In this document: in pieces, positions 55,310 through 64,000 of the stretch
Numbering within the stretch: the stretch's first letter is position 1
Layout: each line of letters opens with the position of its first letter
NCBI GenBank assembly: GCA_949987705.1
Contig: OX465281.1
Location: forward strand, 238,225,143-238,289,142
Source of the DNA: Thereva unica
Lineage: Eukaryota > Arthropoda > Insecta > Diptera > Therevidae
Reading direction: 5' to 3'
DNA: 64,000 nucleotides
Position numbers and translations under genes: made by a program
Notes under the pieces: generated by a model
Told to the model about the DNA's origin: nothing
Databases searched by the model: none
Seen by the model: only the letters and a program-made list of their open reading frames with translations

Positions 55310-55735
55310 GGATTATAAAATGAATTTATAAGAGGTGCCACTTTCTCCTTTCAAGCCAGTACAATGTAATACTTCAAATGAGGCGAGGTGCCAATATGAT
55401 GCCAAAATTACAAAAAAGGCAAAATAAACAAAGAAATTAATATTTCAATGGCGAGTTTGATTCTAATGCCTCATACTAAGGAACTACCTCAACTGGGAAA
55501 AAATATTGCCTCAAAAGAACTCGAATTGCAATGTCTCTGCAGTACAATCTCACATCACCTCATTTCAAGTAATAACTGTCACTTCCGTACGTATTTACAA
55601 TCGCAACTCGCTTCGAGTAGTAGGATTAGGGCATCATTTTTGAACCTGGTAATTAATAAAAAAAAATTTATGCCTCAGTACAATGACCATCGTATGTACT
55701 GCTTCGTGTAAGTCTCTCTCAACTCTACTCGCAAA
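55310..55735. repeat. Dispersed repeat family B, copy 2
   Basis: It is homologous to 41085-41740 (GATTATAAAATG, AAGAGGTGCCACTT, CCAGTACAATGTAATACTTC, AATGAGGCGAGG, CTGCTTCGTGTAAG, CTCAACTCTACTC). It is non-coding. Confidence 0.65.
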
Positions 55736-55739
55736 GATT

Positions 55740-57265
55740 TAAACCTCCGGGTGGAAAGATAATAATCGGGAGATCCGTTCCGAGATAGCATCGTAGCATG
55801 TACAGGTAAAGACAACAATAATAATTTTGGCTGTCTGGCTGTCCAACTGTTTGTTAAGGCAAATCTTGAAAACGGCTAATAAGATTGCAATGAAACTTTC
55901 ACGGGAAGATTCGGTATTTTTTTGGACATAGTTTTAGGCTACTTTTTTACTCGAAGTCGACTATCGGATCGGGCCAAAAACAGGATCAGAGGAAATTAAA
56001 CTTTTCTATATTTCCAGTTGTAGACCTCAAAGCTCGTAAACGACTAATCCGATTTTACAACTTTCGCAGAAAGATTCAAACCGACAACTTGATTCGACAA
56101 TCGAAGGAAAACGAGTGAAAACTTGTGGAGACTTCACAAAACTATTGTGGATTTCAAAGATCTCTATCTAAATATTTAAGAAGTAAATCGTGATCGTACC
56201 AAAAGCAACTCTACCTTTTTACTTTCGTGGATAGGGTGACCTATAATGCGATCAATATTTACTTAGGCAACCCTGCATCTTTAAATAGAGCTCTTTGACG
56301 ATTTCAATTGGTGTGCCAATTACTCCCGGCACGGCAAAATCAACGGAGACGAGATATCCTGCGAAAGCTAGTTATAAATAACTATATATATACTCTGTCG
56401 TTTGTTTTGTTGTTTGAAATTACACTCAAAAAGTGTTTTGAATATTTTAGTCTATTTATTTTGTTTTTTCGTTTCCAAATAATATCGTGATCAAAGAGCT
56501 GGCGCAATCACACGGATGCACTTCACGCTGACCTAGTCGAAACTTCATAGATTCATTCAATGAACAAAACCAATTTAACGTCGCATCCGAGGCACTTAGT
56601 TTCTATAAATAAATATTTCATAAGCTCTTTACTTGAATTCAAAAATCATTTTGAAAACAAAAATGAAATTCATTTGATCATCTCTTGAAACATTTGTACA
56701 AGTTATACTGTCATTTATTTATACCAATAAAGGCCACTTATATTCAACAGTCAACTTCACTTTAAAAGTTATCAAAAATATTTGCAAAAAGTTTATTTTT
56801 CAATCTAATTCTAATTCGTTACAGAGTAGCTGGGGATACATTGAGTGGATGAAATTCTATAGGATAAATCTACCTTTACGGATTAGTAAAAATTACATAA
56901 CAATTAATACGATTTCACCTACAAATCCCCAGAAGAACCTGAATATTTAAAACGTACGTAATTCATGCCTTCGCATTGAATTTCCAAAACACAGTCATTA
57001 TGCAGCGAATTGTAATTAATTTTCACATAATCGGATAAAGTGGAAAAATGTGTATCAGATTTCAGTTAGGTAACCGTGACCCTAACGTAGGCGGAAAATC
57101 CAGAATCAATCAATAGCATTTCACTAAGGTCCAAATAAATTTGCGCCGATATTAGGCGGTAGTGAGCTGGAATTGGATAAAAGTAATCAATAATTAATTG
57201 ACTGCCAGATAGGCAGCTAAATAAAAATAGAATCCTTAAAGGATGTACATACATACATATATACA
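55740..57265. other. Intron 1 segment next to exon 1
   Basis: No gene or transposon was recognised. The minus strand near 57266-57270 carries the intron donor. Confidence 0.4.
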
Positions 57266-57270
57266 CTTAC

Positions 57271-58511
57271 CTTGTCAACATGTTGGCGCGATTAACGGCG
57301 ACTTCAGCCTCAACGCGAAACCTGTCCTGGGCATATTGATCGACTACACCTTCCCCCAGATTTAGGGCAGTGCCAGCAGTGCAGTTGGCCCCAAGGAGGT
57401 GCTGGGTCTCGACAATCTGCAGGAATTTCGTGACAACGTCTCGTCCTTTCATCAGATTTAAACGATTATTGCGGCTAATCTCGTCCAAGTCGGATAGATC
57501 CTCGTCGTTGGTACCGTAGACGTTTAAGGCGACTCCATCACTGTCAGCGTCCTCGTTATCCTCGGCCTCCTCTTCCTCCTCCTCGTCTACATCGGTATTG
57601 GCACCAAAGGATCCGCCACCACTCAGGTCGGAGGAGGCCCCCGCTAGACTCGTGCTAGCTGATTGGTTTGGCCCGATATCTAGATATTGTTCACCTGCTA
57701 GGGCTGAGGCGTTCTCATCCTCCACATCATAGTCAGCATTGACACTAACTGAACTCTTGTTTCTCGTTTCGAGTCCTGTTGCCTCCCCTTCTCTGGCTGC
57801 CAATTGCTGCTTGTAAGATACAGTAAGACGTGCCGGGACAGAATGTGGCAGATTTTGATTTGTTCGGGTTTCTTCTTTTACGTCCAAATCGGCATTTAGC
57901 GTCTTTTGGGTGGTAGCTGCTGTCACAAAATCTTTCTGCATCTTCCTGGACTCGGCATTGCCTGCAGCTACGGCATCGTCATTCATGTAACCGAATTCCT
58001 GACTGGCAACTGGAATTTTCAAGTTCTCATCTAAATTCTTGTGCATTTTCAAATATTCCAAACCCTTGTCTACATTTTTCCGAATATTTTCCATAATTTT
58101 CTTTTTACGTAGTTTCTTCTTTTGTGTTGTTACAACAACAGCAGGACTCGGGGTTGTCAAATACTGTTGGGAAACTTTATCTTCGGACCTGCTCACTGGC
58201 CTGGAGCTTTGTGTATAAACGGCTGTTGAGTTGATGTAGCTTCCATTATCAGATGCCCAAAGGTCAGCACCAAAAAGGATAACAGAATCGTTATCAAATC
58301 CATCAACATCATAGTCTAAAGTGAGATTATCAAAGGCCTGTAGTCCCCATCGGATGTGATCCTTCTCATTTGAATGTCGTACCCGTGACCTGCCGTGTCT
58401 GATGAAAAGCATATCGGAAGTCGAGGAAGATGATGACTCAAGAACGTGACTGATTATCAAGGAGAATGTAACTAGAATCGGACCTGCACTTCCCTTTAGC
58501 ACCATTTTCAA
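57271..58511 (-). CDS. Host gene exon 1: N-terminus of a GPR158-like orphan class C GPCR
   Basis: The frame begins at the ATG at 58511 (a second ATG two codons on is equally likely). It starts with a hydrophobic signal peptide (VLKGSAGPILVTFSLIISHV). About 320 residues of low-complexity, acidic and serine/threonine-rich extracellular sequence follow, with a DVDEEEEEEAEDNEDADSD run and several N-glycosylation sites. The last roughly 60 residues are compact and conserved-looking (GRDVVTKFLQIVETQHLLGA, CTAGTALNLGEGVVDQYAQD, AEVAVNRANMLT). The exon ends ACAAG before GTAAGTG at 57270. The stop seen on reading further is intronic. It joins exon 2 in phase. The receptor would be a membrane protein signalling through or modulating G proteins. 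The family call is from memory. Confidence 0.75.
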
Positions 58512-58950
58512 TCACTGATTTGCTTCCGTTCTTTCGTTACACCAAATTGCTGCTTTGTAAGATTATTTTATTTATTTTTCTTTTTTTCTTTTGTATTTTA
58601 ATTTTGTTTTTGTATTTTGTGCAAGCGACTAATCCAAGTACATTGTAGACAAGGAGAAAATTTAAAGTTTTACACTAAATTGTTTTGTGGATTATCTCTT
58701 GGATTTTATTCGAACTTTTTGCACTAAAAACCACATAGTTGTAAATGTTGATAATTATTATCAGCACAAGACACTAGTCATGATTTTCGCTGATCGATTG
58801 GTTCCTTCATAGTTGTAGAAAATTTTGAAAGTCTGGAAAGGAAAATATAAAATCATTTAAGTAGAGAAAAAAATGTTCTGACTTTTAAAAAAATACGTGT
58901 TAAATTGTTAACTATATTCGTTAGTATGAAAAATATTAAAATAAAATAGA
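58512..58950 (-). promoter_or_regulatory. Probable 5' UTR and promoter region of the host gene
   Basis: It lies directly upstream of the exon 1 start codon. It is AT-rich, with T-runs at 58560-58610. No TATA box or initiator could be placed with confidence, and an upstream non-coding exon cannot be excluded. Confidence 0.35.
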
Positions 58951-58954
58951 GTAG

Positions 58955-59165
58955 TCAATACCAGCGTAATGTGTCGCTATACGTGAATATTCTCCAGTTT
59001 AGGTGGAAAACCCAAGCATTGAAATAAACCTTTGTACTACCATTATTGTACCCATTGCAGGAAGTCGGAAATACTGCCTGTGGAAGATTATTCCACAGTC
59101 GAGTTGTTCTGTTTCTAAAAGATCTAGACCGTAGTGTGCTCAAAAAAGAGGACGGAGGGGTGTGG
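58955..59165 (-). pseudogene. Jockey/CR1-like LINE, C-terminal end of ORF2
   Basis: The minus strand reads HPSVLF...STLRSRSFRNRTTRLW, NNLPQAVFPTSCN, then VYFNAWVFHLNWR. The R.SF..RT.RLWN.LP..VFP motif is the usual C-terminus of jockey-group RT proteins. The upstream part is missing; the foldback element begins at about 59199. Confidence 0.65.
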
Positions 59166-59198
59166 AAATGGGCCGAACAAGCTAGTCTTCTATTGAGC

Positions 59199-60388
59199 TA
59201 AAAAAAAAAATTTTTTTTTAAAAATTCTTTTAATTAACTAAAAAATGTACTGAAAAGTAAAAAATAAAAAACATGTTAAAGAAAGCGTGAAATTTCAATT
59301 TTAATGAAAAAGTTAAATAAAAGAATGGCGCATTGTTATCATTTTGAAATTTGTCATCTGTCAATTATAAACAAAACATAACCACCTTAACAGTGCGCCA
59401 TTTTTTTATTTAACTTTTTCATTAAAATTGAAATTTCACGCTTTCTTTAACATATTTTTTATTTTTTACTTTTCAGTACATTTTTTAGTTAATTAAAAGA
59501 ATTTTTTAAAAAAAATTTTTTTAACCTTTTATTTTATTTTCTACTTTTTAGTTTATTATATGTATTCCGCCATTTTATGATGGCAATTCTATTAGATTTA
59601 AAATTACGTCACACAGTTTACTGTATTCATTTGATACCCATGTCGTGGGCTCGGTGGAACATAATTGCAAAAACGGCCGCCATCTCGGAACCGTCTTCTT
59701 GATTTTTTTACAAAAAGGTCAGATTGCATTTAGTACTTATACATTATGAGTTGAACTCAAGTTGAACCCAAGTCTAACTACATGTAAACGGGAGTCGAGT
59801 TGGGTTAAGGTTGACTGAACTCGAATCAGCTCTGCTACCTGGGTTGAGTTGAAATTATGCATAAGGACATGAGTTCAGTATTTGAGTAGTTGAATTTAGT
59901 TGACAGCAGCATCTCTGTGTTTGTTTGTGATTTTTTGTAACGTGTATTGCTTCTTTATTTTCAATTCACCCTTAACTCAATTATTCATCTCATCATTCAT
60001 ACACATTAATTATCACCCGAACTACGAGTGTGTGCAAAATTGGAAGTTGATCGGTTATATTTTCTACCTTTTAGTCTATTATAAGCTTTCCGCAATTTAG
60101 TGTTGGCCGCCATTTTGAATTTGGAATGACGCCACATAGCTAATTGTGTTCTACCTGTCATATCCTTTCATTTGATACCCATGTCAGAGGGCCGCGGAGC
60201 ACAATTTCAAAAATCGGCCGCCATTTTGGAACGGCCATCTTGATATTTTTACAAAATGGCCAAATTGCATTATCATCCAAACTAAACGTGTATGCAAAAT
60301 TTCAGCTTTATCCGATACCGGGAAGTGGGTCAAATTTAACTTCCAAGATTTGATTTGATACATGTGAAGTTAAATAAAAGAATTTAAA
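59199..60388. mobile_element. Foldback repeat element, copy 2 (about 1.19 kb)
   Basis: The arms and the right part are nearly the same as in 33001-34263, but the hairpin loop between GAATGGCGCAT and the inverse arm differs completely (about 59335-59392). Both motif units with TTTGATACCCATGTC are present (59630 and 60172). The GTTAAATAAAAGAATTTAAA terminus is kept. Confidence 0.75.
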
Positions 60389-60747
60389 AATTACTAATAA
60401 TTTCAGAGAAGCAGTCGCTACAGTTGTCAGGACATATAGGGACGAGTCAACAGGTTGCCAGGCATTTTTGGCAGGCCCAAATCGTAAATTTTCGTCCCAC
60501 GTAAACTTCTACAACAGCCAAATTCCAAGAGGGTGGGCGCTTTTCATAATGCAAGGACCTTAGATAGTTTCGTTTCGTCACCCTTTTTTGAACTAGCAAT
60601 AAATACACAATCGATCCTTCCACCGCTGACGAAACTCTCCACCGATGATTTTGTTACTGTCATCTCTTCATGGAGCAGACGTGTTTGGCAGATTCAAAAA
60701 GTGAGCAGGAGTTGAAAGGGTCAAGCCCAGATGGTCGTCTCCACAAT
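60389..60747. other. Segment between foldback and hAT elements, no gene recognised
   Basis: A 60-codon frame at 60533-60715 has no recognised motif. AAGTCAAT at 60748-60755 is the target duplication of the next element. Confidence 0.4.
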
Positions 60748-60755
60748 AAGTCAAT

Positions 60756-61934
60756 CAAGGACGTAGCCAGGATTTTGCTTCGGGAGGGGTTTTTGTAGGT
60801 TAGGTTGAAATGGCACGCTATTGGGCCCATTGTGATGCCATTAGCCATTCTAGTGTTGGAAAAAGTGCAGGCCATTTCAAGCCATTTGGAGCTTTTGATA
60901 AAGCGACAGAGTTCAGGGACCCCAGTATTTTGCAGCTCGCTCAATGCATCAAGGAAGGGTGAGCCAAGGAAGGTCCCTCTTTCCTTGCGAGGGCGGGACA
61001 TGTACACAGAAGATAGGAGACAGTTTCTTCCTCTTCTTCATTACCACAACATCAGCATAAGTCGTTGTGGGGAAGTCTTAATCTTTCGGCGTGCCGGCCA
61101 AAGGGGCAGTGACCGATCAGAGCATTTACTACATGGGTTATCTCCTTTATGTTTAACAAAACTAGAAATTTTGAACGCTTTGCGTCCAAAGTTGGCCAGA
61201 TTGCATGAAGAGTGCGGAACACCGTTGCTGTGGTCTATCTCAACCCATCTCGAGCTAAGCTGATTTTCCTCCAAGCTAGTTTGTAGGTCATTCCTATCCG
61301 GGTTAAGTGGGGTGTCCTTTCCACTTCGGTTCCCTGTCTAGCAAGCTCATCTGCCCTACGGTTCCCCTAATCCTATTATGGCTAGGAATCCAACAAAGTT
61401 TAATATGAAACTGAATGGCAATCTCACACAGAGACCCGCGGCAGTTCAGAACAGTCGTGGATGTTGTGACGGCAGAATGGGTTTTTGTAAGAATCATAAT
61501 AATGATCTGTGTAAATGAGACCTCCCCTTCCCCCCTATACTTTTTTACTTTTTTTATACATAGTCATCTAGATATTTTTTCTTTTCTTCGGAAATGCAAA
61601 TTACACACCAATAAACATTGCGCACATATGAATAAGACATTCGATTATGTATTTTCAAATTTCCGCTTCGAAATGTACCAAGAATGCTACTGCGCATGGA
61701 AAATAGCCTTTTGAGAAACCTCATCTCGTTTGGTTCGCGCTATACATAGCTGTCGCCAAACGTATTTCTAAGAAGAAAAAATGCGATTTGAATGGTGTTC
61801 TGCCTATCTCAAATTTAGTATACAATTGAAGAAAAACTATTTATTATTATTTAATTTTTCATGCTATCTGCGATGCCTTTTTTCATTCGGGGGGGGTTTG
61901 AACCCCCAAAACCCCTCCCCTGGCTACGTCCTTG
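60756..61934. mobile_element. hAT-like MITE with 8-bp target duplication (1179 bp)
   Basis: The ends CAAGGACGTAGCCAGG and its inverse, followed by a shared GGGAGGGGTTTT block slightly further in, are flanked by AAGTCAAT on both sides (60748-60755 and 61935-61942). An 8-bp duplication with CA-starting TIRs fits the hAT superfamily. No transposase is present. An LOA-like LINE fragment occupies more than half of it. Confidence 0.85.
60796..61479 (-). pseudogene. LOA-like LINE 3' fragment inside the hAT-like MITE
   Basis: It is the same family as 27311-31018. The minus strand reads HSAVTTSTTVLNC (RNase H), NFGRKAFKI, KERGTFLGSPFLDALSELQN and GVPELCRFIKSSKWLEM, then the ...CCATTTCAACCTAACC 3' end at about 60796. 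It is 5'-truncated within RNase H and broken by frameshifts. Confidence 0.8.
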
Positions 61935-61976
61935 AAGTCAATGGCGGCTTAGAATTAACTACATCTTACATCTCGG

Positions 61977-62470
61977 TCAACAATGTGTGCAACAGTGATT
62001 TCCGATAGAATCATACAGTTTGTTGTCGTTCGCGACTCTTTTGAAGGTGGTCGCATTAACTAAATAAATAACACCAGGCGCTCCTTGTCGTGCAATAAAA
62101 CGTTTCAAAGCGAGTAATGCACTTTCGGTCGGCAAGTCGTCGGTAAGTTCTAGATGAACGGCTCGCACTGACGGCTCATAAAGATATACATTTACATTCT
62201 GCCCTTACGAAACCTTCGTGTAGAGTAGACCAGCGAAGTCAGGACCTCTAACGTTAAAAGGACTCGATCTCGCGGAAGGGGGACAAAGGACTGTGACACG
62301 GGTTTAAGTCAAAATATTTTGAAGATAGTGCAACTTTTTTCAATAGTTTTCACCAGCTGCCCTCCCCTTGGTATCCAAAAATTTTCGCGCAATATTTAGA
62401 GTACCAAGGAACCTCCTCCATGGAAAGCCTTAACATGAGCATCCTCGATTAAAATCCGGTTGACATATAA
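61977..62470 (-). pseudogene. BEL/Pao integrase remnant
   Basis: The minus strand reads AHVKAFHGGGSLVL, ILRENFWIPRGGQLVK, LPRDRV, then RAVHLELTDDLPTESALLAL and KRFIARQGAPGVIY. These give the zinc-binding and catalytic-core parts of a Pao-type integrase. The catalytic Asp expected in YSDNATTF is replaced (VNATTF), and several stops and frameshifts are present. Confidence 0.8.
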
Positions 62471-62559
62471 CTCCTTCCACAAGTCGTGGGTTAGAGCACT
62501 TAGAACCTTAAACTCCAAGAATACCAAACGGATTAAAAAACTTTGCTATTACAATCTTC

Positions 62560-62990
62560 GAAAATAGTTTTTGATTGATTTTTTGACCAAAAAGTGGGTT
62601 TTGCAGCTTGAATAACTTCGAAAGGGTTGTTTTCAAAAAAAAAAAAAAAAAAAAAACAAGAGCGATTTTTGCAGGCAATAACGTTTCGTATTGACTGATC
62701 ATAATTTTTTTTTTTTTTCGAAAATTCCAGTTTTTGAGTGAAATTTTGGCCTAAAAGTGATTTTTGATAGCTTTGACCTTGAAAAATTTGAATGTCTACA
62801 TTTTGAGCACGGGGTTGTTTGAGATACAAGGAAAACTCGGGAAAACCCCGATATCTCCGGGGGCCATGTTTATTTTTTTTTTTTGATTCCGAAATTTTTT
62901 TCTTAAAAAGTCACAAGGAAGCTGTGGACCAATTTTCAGCAATTTTGGTTTGTTTCCTAAAAATGCTTATCCCCGGACTATATGATAAAT
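62560..62990. repeat. Dispersed repeat family C, copy 2, inserted in BEL/Pao RT
   Basis: It is the partner of 43360-43870. Poly-A and poly-T runs lie at 62636-62656 and 62706-62720. The RT reading resumes on both sides, which supports an insertion. Confidence 0.7.
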
Positions 62991-62999
62991 CTATTCCTT

Positions 63000-63345
63000 T
63001 TTTTCAGAGTACCAGGTACAAATTTCGCTTTGCTTATCCAAATGATGTTGTATTGCAGCAGCAAGCAAGTATGGGCTGCAAGTTATTCCAACTGTCACTC
63101 TGGTCATTCGATAGGTCTGTGACTGTCTCTATCGCGTTCATCCAGAGAAAATTGCAAAAAAGCCTTTTCGATATCAGCAACCAGGCCTATTCGTCTGCGT
63201 CTAAAATTCATAATTTTCAAGACGTCTGGCAACAAGTTTTCTCCAGTTTCGAGATGGTCCATTAAAAATGTTGAACTAGCCACACAAGATGAGGCATCAA
63301 AGACAATTCGCACCTTCGTAGAGCCTTTATCGTACCTTTAAACGG
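63000..63345 (-). pseudogene. BEL/Pao reverse transcriptase remnant
   Basis: The minus strand reads RIVFDASSC, LETGENLLPDVLKIMNFRRR and RIGLVADIEKAFLQFSLDER, a Pao-type palm start. After a stop and a deletion it continues with LAAIQHHLDKQSE near 63030. The YVDD site was not found. Confidence 0.75.
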
Positions 63346-63437
63346 ATCTATGTTGCATAGAGTAAATTTTCTCACCTTGATTCTCTTGCATCATCCTTTC
63401 TGCTTAGTCGTTTGTAATAAGCTGATAAATTGCACTA

Positions 63438-64000
63438 TCATCCTCTTGCAATTCGCTGGGATCCTTCGATAGCCGATTTCAATCTTGACATAGCATTTCC
63501 GCGATAACTTTCGAGTGGACTCATAGATTTTCTCCAAGGTAAGGAAATTTCATATCTGCCACCCTTTAATTTTACGCTGTGCTGTGTGGCATTCTTGCTG
63601 GAGATTGCCTTGTTCTCACACTTGATGCCTATCGTCCCGACATAGCAAAGCGCATATAACATCATGAAGCAAAGCAGCGTGAAGAGCAACGGGTCTTTCC
63701 CACATCCGACTATTTGGCGGGCGCTGTCCAGGCTAAAATTGCTTTCGCAACAACTAACTTGTCCAAAGTATATTCTCTTCAGTCACAAAGCTCCAGTATT
63801 GATCAGCTCCCAAAAGCATTGACATTCCTTCTTCTAGCGTCTGATAGGTTTAATTTGTGGAAGCAAGGTTCATCAGCATCTGACATCTTCAAGATAAGTT
63901 CTTCTTCTTTGATCCAGTAGCTGGCGGTCCAAGCGGGACGTTCCCGCAACGAATACGCTGCTGTCGGTGCAGCTGGGTCTCAAACTCTATTCACGATTTG
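63438..64000 (-). pseudogene. BEL/Pao protease-to-RT linker remnant
   Basis: It contains KGGRYEISLPWRKSMSPLES, YRGNAMSRLKSAIEGSQRIA and, further right, LGADQYWSFVTEENILW. These are the blocks between protease and RT in Pao-type polyproteins. The sequence runs off the window edge, with frameshifts in between. Confidence 0.6.

Larger units (their letters stand above)
23411..57270 (-). other. Host gene intron 1 (about 33.9 kb), packed with transposons
   Basis: The donor is AAG followed by GTAAGTG at 57270 and the acceptor is TTTCAG at 23411; both are consensus. No further exon was recognised in between. Within it lie at least one LOA-like LINE, three RTE fragments, R1- and jockey/CR1-like fragments, six TIR elements and two dispersed repeat families. 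Large insertions occur in both orientations, so there is no obvious orientation filter. Confidence 0.7.
61943..64000 (-). mobile_element. Decayed BEL/Pao retrotransposon, runs off the window
   Basis: Read right to left the order is: protease-side C-terminus (LGADQYWSFVTEE near 63800-63830), GGRYEISLPW (about 63560), RT fingers and palm (63100-63345), family C repeat insertion (62560-62990), RT thumb trace (VFNPFGILG-like near 62530) and integrase (62470-61977). No LTR is visible. It is a different lineage from the young BEL element at 5799-12507. Confidence 0.75.

Noticed and set aside
57267..57270. Stop codon at the end of the long minus-strand frame as a protein terminus
   Set aside because: The stop is made by reading into a consensus GTAAGT donor, and exon 2 continues the protein in phase.

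Overview
The window is a repeat-dominated stretch of an insect nuclear genome, most likely a fly or close relative. The evidence is the content: an env-bearing errantivirus (Ty3/gypsy), BEL/Pao elements, a piggyBac transposon, LOA-, RTE- and R1-type LINEs, many small TIR elements, low GC between genes and consensus GT/AG introns. There is no bacterial gene organisation. The species cannot be fixed from the sequence.

Only one host gene is convincing. It lies on the minus strand. Exon 1 (57271-58511) encodes a signal peptide and a long, low-complexity acidic extracellular region. Exon 2 (23103-23410) continues the same protein in phase after an intron of about 33.9 kb. The conserved end of exon 1 and exon 2 look like the ectodomain of the GPR158/GPR179-type orphan class C GPCRs (fly CG31760/smog group), but that assignment is from memory. 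Later exons must lie left of position 1 or were not recognised. Nearly everything else sits in introns 1 and 2 or upstream of exon 1.

Positions 4261-21035 are a four-level transposon stack. The outer shell is a roughly 1.1 kb non-coding TIR/foldback element with a TTA target duplication. An intact-looking piggyBac (18032-20505, TTAA) is inserted in it. So is an errantivirus (4427-17599, CGCG duplication, two 304-bp LTRs that read as identical). The errantivirus gag is itself split by an antisense, internally deleted BEL/Pao element (5799-12507, two 1494-bp LTRs, ATTCC duplication). Apart from that insertion, the errantivirus pol and env are open, and env appears to use a spliced leader exon.

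Positions 21.0-31.0 kb hold an RTE remnant with a small inverted-repeat element, host exon 2, a decayed endonuclease fragment split by a 1.3-kb TIR element that carries a spaced array of a 14-bp motif, and an almost complete but broken LOA-like LINE. Positions 31-57 kb are intronic. They hold decayed LINE fragments, a foldback repeat, several TIR elements, two dispersed repeat families and a clean 5'-truncated RTE insertion with a 14-bp target duplication. Positions 58.5-64 kb lie upstream of exon 1. They hold a second foldback copy, a hAT-type MITE with an 8-bp duplication that contains an LOA fragment, and a decayed BEL/Pao pol on the minus strand.

The main value of the window is its stratigraphy. 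Target duplications and nesting give a relative order of insertions, and several small non-autonomous families are defined precisely enough to search for elsewhere.
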